The position numbers were made by a program, and so were the translations under genes. Under the pieces are notes generated by a model. The model was not told the DNA's origin. It saw nothing but the letters and a program-made list of their open reading frames with translations, and ran no database searches. A stretch of 64,000 nucleotides of DNA from Echinarachnius parma (Eukaryota > Echinodermata > Echinoidea > Clypeasteroida > Echinarachniidae), in contig JBAMJV010011129.1 in NCBI GenBank assembly GCA_037951105.1, forward strand, positions 1 to 64,000, in the 5' to 3' direction. This document shows positions 58,051 through 64,000 of the stretch, piece after piece (the first letter of the stretch is position 1; the number at the start of each line of letters is the position of its first letter).

Positions 58051-60360
58051 TAGTGTTTTAGATCCTATTCGTTGTGGCCAATACAAAAGCTTCTATTGGC
58101 CAAATGGAATTTCTGGCGGCCATTGGCACGTGGGGCAGCTACTCCTTTAAGGGCAAGCCCAGCATACATTATTGCAATGTAGCAAAATGATAGCATGTGC
58201 AGTATCACTTATAGAATCAGACAATGTCATTTCATATTTTTGACCAGTCTTTAGCACAAATTAACAAATTTCCCATCAAAAGTAAAAACATACATCGGTT
58301 CCTCTAGAACTTGCTAAACGTGGTTAAATAGTTTATTAATTAATTTTGGGCATTTTTTAAAATACAGGTCTCTAAACCCCGAGTCCCCTTCACTGGCTGG
58401 GACTGGGTGTATGACACATAGATACCAGTACTTCTTAATTCATGTGATAACAACATTTACAGCTCAGGACTACTGTAGCTACCATAACTATTTAAATAAT
58501 AATTAATAAAAGCATTTTTTTAAAGAAATTTTCAATTTATCAACAGATAGATGAATAAAATGTGATATCAAATAACAATTGAAAAGCCTACATTTCTGTT
58601 TGACTGACTACATTTTGTAGAAAAGCAAACATAGTTGGCCTAAAATCAGCTTCTCATTTCCGTCCCGACAGAGTGAAAATAGGGTTGGGTTACTGTCTGC
58701 CTTTGTCGCAGTTATTTCTCTTGCCATTTCCACTCATTCATGATAATTCATTCAGAAAGGGAACCGAAACGTAAAAACATTCTTCCACAGAATTCTGCAA
58801 CATTACACACAAAAAACCATTGGCTTTGAACTGTTCTCTGTCTCTCTTATTCCCTTTTTTCTGAGGGTGCATCCAATCGTTATAATATCAAGAAAGTTTC
58901 AAAATTTCCCTTGAAAGAGAATTTTTTTCTCTTGATAAAGATAAGCCTCAAACACGTTTCAAAAAGCTTTAAACACCTTTTTTCAAAGGCGTTTTAGCCC
59001 TCGAAAAAGCCTAAAAGAGCCCCTCTCAATTTGCATAGAGTTTAATGCAAATTTAATTTTTAAGTGCAATTTTAATGCAGGCGAGCTCGAAAAGTAGCCC
59101 ATGAAAAATACATTTTAATTTTCCCCCTGATTTAGAGAGGAAAAGATGGATTAAATATTAAATTATTGATCTGTTCACCATCAACACCATAAAGTCATGC
59201 AAATGACATGACGGTTTTTTGTTTACAATGATGAAAAATGGAATGTCAAACAGCTGTAAAAATTACACATTTTATTTTTAGATGAATCTAATCATGCGAA
59301 GTATTTAAAAATAAATGGAATTTAATGTAATGACAAAACTACATTTATGCACTAGTCTGTGGTTTCAGGAAGCGATTAAAGGGTATTAAAAGACCGATAC
59401 AAAACCACAAATTGGAAATGATCACGTAGGAAGGAAATCATCAATTATGATGGATAATAGGATGCAGCATTTCAGCCCAGTGGATGATACAATCTTCATC
59501 TTTCTCTTCATCATTTTCTCTCTTTCCTGTGCAGTTTCAAATAATACACAGGGGCTTAGGGCAATCCCGATTTGTCCCTGAAATGCTCAAAAGAGGCCCT
59601 GAAAATCATATACATTGTAAGACCCAGGGCTGTAAAATTGCATAATGTTCAATGCAAAACTAACTTTTAAGTGTTATTTTCATGCAGGCAAACTTGAAAA
59701 GTAGCCCCCGAAAAATAAATATAAATTTTTTCTCAGCTAAGTATGTGTGATCAAGTGATCGTATGGAATCGCTGAGTTATGATCACAATTATTATGTGCT
59801 TTATTTTGATACAAATTTTGACAAAAATGAGAAGGCTTGTTTAAAGAATCAATTAATGCAAATCAACAATGTACAGTACATGATCATACTTGTTAACTAT
59901 CAGTTTCTGTACCCTGGTTGTTATTATTATTTTTTTTTAAATCAACACATGGTTTGGTTTCAAGTATTTATTTTATTTACACTTTAATCTTTATGAACAT
60001 AGAACACGCTCATTATTTCCATTTTTGTACAAATAAGATTTTTTGTACAAATACAAATCTACCATACGGCACAGGCTCTCGTAATGCTCGTAACATTACA
60101 CTATACACATGTGGAATGCATGCACACATACAATGTACATATGGAATGTATGTATGAACAGATTGTACAGCACATGTATGTATGTATGCATGGGAGTAAT
60201 TCCCTGGTACACACATGTTCAGTACAGTATGCTGAACGTGTGTACTGTAGGGCAGTATGTGCATGCACGCATCCAATCCCGATTGCCGAGTTATTATGTG
60301 CGGGGCAGACATTAAAATGCAACACTTGAGGGAGCACCCTCCTGCATCTCCTGACCTTTG
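58050..60360. other. no gene seen
   Basis: AT-rich, with two AAAAGTAGCCC(C) dispersed repeats (59085, 59697) and ATGTATGTATG simple sequence near 60175. Confidence 0.45.
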
Positions 60361-60399
60361 GTATTTACAGCAATACTACGATGAGGATGGAGATGGAGA

Positions 60400-61110
60400 T
60401 GCAGATGAAGATGCCGAGTGCATCTTCCCAATCGCATCCCAGATAAGATGAGATGAGAGGAGAAGAAATACTTTTTTTTTGGGGGGGGGGGGATATTTTT
60501 CAAGCTTGTCTTCATTATTCTGATGTATGCTACACAGTACACTGTATGTGTAATTGTTCTACTGTTCATGAATTGTTTCAAGGGTCTGAAATCACAATGC
60601 AATCTCATCCCAGATAAGATGAGAAGAAATAAATATAATCTTTCTCCTTTTTTTTTTCTTTTTTTTTTTTTTTGGGGGGGGGGGGAGATATTTTTCAAGC
60701 TTGTCTGCATTATTCCAATGTATGCTACACAGTACACTGTATATTGTTATACAGTTCATGAATTGTTTCGAGGGTCTGAAATCACACTTTGTGTTTTTAT
60801 TCAAATCACAACAATAAAATGCACAATTTTGCATCTGAGACAAGATGTGGTGAGGTCAGAGAGAAAAACAAAAACTTGTTTAGAGGGAGATACTTTTCAT
60901 TTCAAGCTTGTCTGCATAATATTTGTACGACATTATGGGGCTCTTTGATAGTTTTCAGGGCTCCTTTTTTGCTTTTTGGGGGGCTACAAATTTATGCAAT
61001 CACATCAAAGATTGAGGAGAGGAGGCCAGAGATAACAAAATAAATTAATTAAAATCTTGTTTTGATGGATACTTTATTTTATCAACAAGCTTGTCTGCAT
61101 TATTTGAATA
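60400..61110. repeat. four diverged tandem units of ~190 bp
   Basis: Each has an AGATAAGATGAG-like block, a T/G homopolymer or purine stretch, and CAAGCTTGTCTGCATTATT. The first two also share TGTATGCTACACAGTACACT and GTTCATGAATTGTTTC. Units three and four are strongly decayed. Confidence 0.85.
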
Positions 61111-61236
61111 ATATGTCAGCAAAATATTTCTTTTACATCAAACTCTATGAGAATTTATGGGGGCACTTCTTCGGCTCTCAGTCTCAGGGGCTTTTTTGTA
61201 ATTTCTGGCCTCTCTGGGCTAAATCACTCTCAGTCC

Positions 61237-61555
61237 TGGGGGGGGGGGGGGGGGGGGGTTCGCAAAGATCCTAAGTTGAACTTAACTCTTATTTGGACTT
61301 AAAAAGTATGGTAAGCCATTTGTAGCCTTCGAATTAAATATATTGAAAAGCAAAAATGCAAGTATTTTAGACATTTCATATATTTTACATCAAAAACATG
61401 AAATCCACTTAATAGAAAATACCAATGATTTGAATCATCATTTTATGCCTATTAAAAGATATTTCACAAAATGTTTTTTAAAAAACTAACGGCTTGCCAT
61501 AGTTTCTAAGTCCAACTTAGAGTTAAGTTCAACTATCTTTGTGAAACACCCCCAT
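61237..61555. mobile_element. foldback MITE, second copy, with expanded poly(G)
   Basis: Same family as 27875-28163 (AAAGATCCTAAGTTGAACTT ... TTGTGAAACACCCCC). The left terminal GGGG has become about 22 G. Confidence 0.85.
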
Positions 61556-62400
61556 GGTGTATTTTGTCAATGATTGACGAACTACACAGTAGAGCTATAG
61601 GATTCCTCCCAGTATAAACATACATGTATCATACATGTATCATATACAATGACATGGGCATATTGCTCAAAAGTAGCAACAACAAATATCTAGATACGAA
61701 AAACAAAACAAGAAATGGGGAAGATCATATTAACTCTATAAATTCATATTGAGGGATGGAAAAAGGCCCTGGGATATAGGTGTGCTTGTGTGCGTGCTGT
61801 GTGTGGTTGTACCGTTGTATATTGTGTACATTGTATGTACATGTACAGTACAAATTAATGTGTTGACAAATTTTATGATTTTTTTGATTTGCAGCGTTTC
61901 ACCTCTTATATATTGTGATGGAGAAGAATTCTCCTATTTCGTGAACACACCTGCATAAACATTTCATCTGTCTACGTTTGATTTTGACATTACGTTTGAT
62001 TGACATAGTTAGCCAATGTGTCAAAGTAGAATAAATATGCAAACAAAGCTTTTATTTGCATTCAAATAAAATTGATGAGTAATGCAATGTCCTTATCTAA
62101 GATTGACACTTCATATCAATTCTTGCAATTCAGCCACTTGAACTATAAGCATCCTGTCCATTTAGAAAGATTATATTGGCATATTTGGCAGACCATATAA
62201 CTAAGGTAAAGGTAGCCGGAAAACTAAACTAAATAGTCAATGACAACTAAGTTATAAATTAAGAAATTAACCTTTTTTTCTCCTTGCGTCTCAGTCTGGC
62301 AAGTGAAATTAAGATTTCCTAAATGTTACTGGCCAAAAACAAAGAAAAATACTGACAAGTCTGTTTTGCCCATTTTTGCAAATAACATGTTGATTAATTA
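61556..62400. other. no gene seen
   Basis: TACATGTAT-rich simple sequence and AT-rich unique sequence. Confidence 0.45.
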
Positions 62401-62401
62401 A

Positions 62402-63022
62402 AGGGACTGTCCGCCTTTTACAAATCGTCTGAACAGTTTCATGTAGACGGATGAGGATGAATGTAACACACACACAAAAATTCAGATCGAACAGCCCTGT
62501 AATTTGGATTCTACGAATGAAAAACGAATGCGCCCCTCCACCAAACTATATATCGGTCAATAAAGGAGTTTAACTGATTAAGCATATAACAACAATATTG
62601 TACTTATTCTTGTAAAGGTATTGTGAAGCCGACATTTGTAAAGGTATGTCACGGAAAAGGTCTCGAAAATGAAGAATATACAATTGCATGTAGTCAGTTT
62701 TAGCGAGTTTTGGTTATTTTGTTTAGTATTCGCTTAAGCCGTTGTTCGATCACAATCTGTGCTCGGGTACGTAGTGAGCACGCACAGCAACGTGGTACTC
62801 CGCTCCGTGGAATGTGCCGTGAGCGAAATTTCGCACTAGGTGAATACTCGTATAATGCACAAACGCGCTGTGTCGTTTTATTTTTTTGAGGTCTATAACT
62901 CCACGAAAAAGAGATTTCAAGCCCTGATTTTTTCAGGCATGCTGTTAAATGACATTTTCTTTCATATAAGACAATAACCTCGCAACTTTTGAAATTTGGC
63001 TTGCAAAAGGCGGACAGTCCCT
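62402..63022. mobile_element. TTAA-flanked MITE, family D, copy 2
   Basis: 621 bp, ends AGGGACTGTCCGCC ... GGCGGACAGTCCCT (14 bp perfect), TTAA both sides. Better preserved than 21434-22047. Confidence 0.92.
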
Positions 63023-63684
63023 TTAAATTGTGGTGGCCCGAAGCACATTTTAGTGGCCTAGGGCCAGCGGGCCAGTGATAATTTCAAGCCCTATATCAGA
63101 AGTTTCAGGCAGATTTTGTATTGTAGAAAATATATGAAAAGGAGACAAACGACCCAAAACATCTTCTAGTTGGTTAATGTGTGCAGAGAAACCATGACTG
63201 TGCAGAGTAAATTTGTTTGTCTCATCTGAAATTCTCACTTTGTTTTTTGTTAGCAAAGAAGGGTACACATGTTTGCAATGAGACAAAACAAACTCTTGAC
63301 CATTTCAAACGAAGAGTAAGACTTTTTTAAATGGTTCATAAATAGGCATAAACCATCTTTCTTTTTGTTAGTGTGTGGATGTTGAATTTGGAAAGACTCA
63401 GTTTAGTCTAAGGCCAAAGGGTAAGTTTAAATAATCTTGTCTAGACCTAAATGAGTGTGTTAAAATGTGTTTCAAGCTTATCTTTTAATTGTATAAACAA
63501 ATTAGCAGCCGATTCTTTAATAGACAAGTCTATCTAAATGCACCATAACTTAAGTAATCTGAAACTGTCTGAAGTTAAACCATTATATGGGGTGGTTCAG
63601 AACAGTTTAGGAATTAACTTTACAAATTACAATCATAATGTACAGTGTCACAGTGTACATGTGTGAAAAGGCACAGGAGCTTAA

Positions 63685-64000
63685 AGGTATATATATGCGT
63701 GGGTTATAAAGGGTAGTCAGCAAATTCCAACTCGACTCCACTGTAATCTATCGAGGTAAACTCACGATATGTGTTGGATCGATCGAAGAGAGGTGCTTCG
63801 AAATATCTGAACAAAGGCCTTCTTATGAAATTGCATGCAGCAAACAAATTTCTCACGCTGTCACCTAGGCATCAAACGGCGGCACTTTGAAGTCGGTTGC
63901 GGTTAAGCGTGTTACGTGATATTATCGCTCGTAAACATCTCTGATGGATCTCCATTCGACTAGTACAAACATTCCGAACGCGACTATTTTTGATGCATTT
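63685..64000. mobile_element. TTAA-flanked element, family E, truncated by window
   Basis: Begins TTAA then AGGTATATATATGCG and is the inverted, diverged copy of 27056-27541. Continues past the right edge. Confidence 0.8.

Overview
The window is a piece of an AT-rich, intron-rich animal genome that is crowded with transposons and tandem repeats. Two protein genes can be read with confidence. A FANCC orthologue (Fanconi anaemia core complex) lies on the + strand at 9712-26644. The 3' part of a SYDE/syd-1 type C2-RhoGAP gene lies on the - strand at 36532-46738. The two genes converge. GT/AG introns, dense MITE families, a multi-copy 'HAF-GCDTTS' type element protein, a LINE tail and the repeat style suggest a marine invertebrate, probably a deuterostome such as an echinoderm or hemichordate. 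The species cannot be fixed from sequence alone.

Layout. 1-8935: satellite array of about 46 monomers (about 195 bp) with at least three levels of higher-order duplication. 9284-9480: perfect palindromes just upstream of FANCC. 9712-26644: FANCC, 12 exons, 626 codons plus stop, all splice phases consistent. Intron 3 holds a 4.3 kb long-inverted-repeat element whose end lies 9 bp after the exon 3 donor. Intron 8 holds a minisatellite carrying repeated perfect DR1 motifs. 26645-36531: degenerate copies of the last FANCC exon, then MITEs (one nested) and a long stretch without genes. 36532-46738: SYDE-like gene, four visible exons (C2, RhoGAP, acidic tail), with 5' exons not found. 46739-64000: no gene recognised. 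It holds nested MITEs, a LINE ORF2 tail, three minisatellites, a polyadenylated retro-insertion with a 14 bp target duplication, and the start of another TTAA element at the right edge.

Two themes stand out. First, many coding exons of both genes have one or more decayed tandem copies ('ghost exons') in the adjacent intron or 3' flank, at least eleven segments in all. Some keep splice acceptors and could act as poison or decoy exons. Second, at least five unrelated-looking non-autonomous element families are flanked by TTAA and begin with 5'-AGG(G), which suggests shared piggyBac-like mobilisation. Several insertions are nested, so their order can be read, and related uninterrupted copies exist inside the window.
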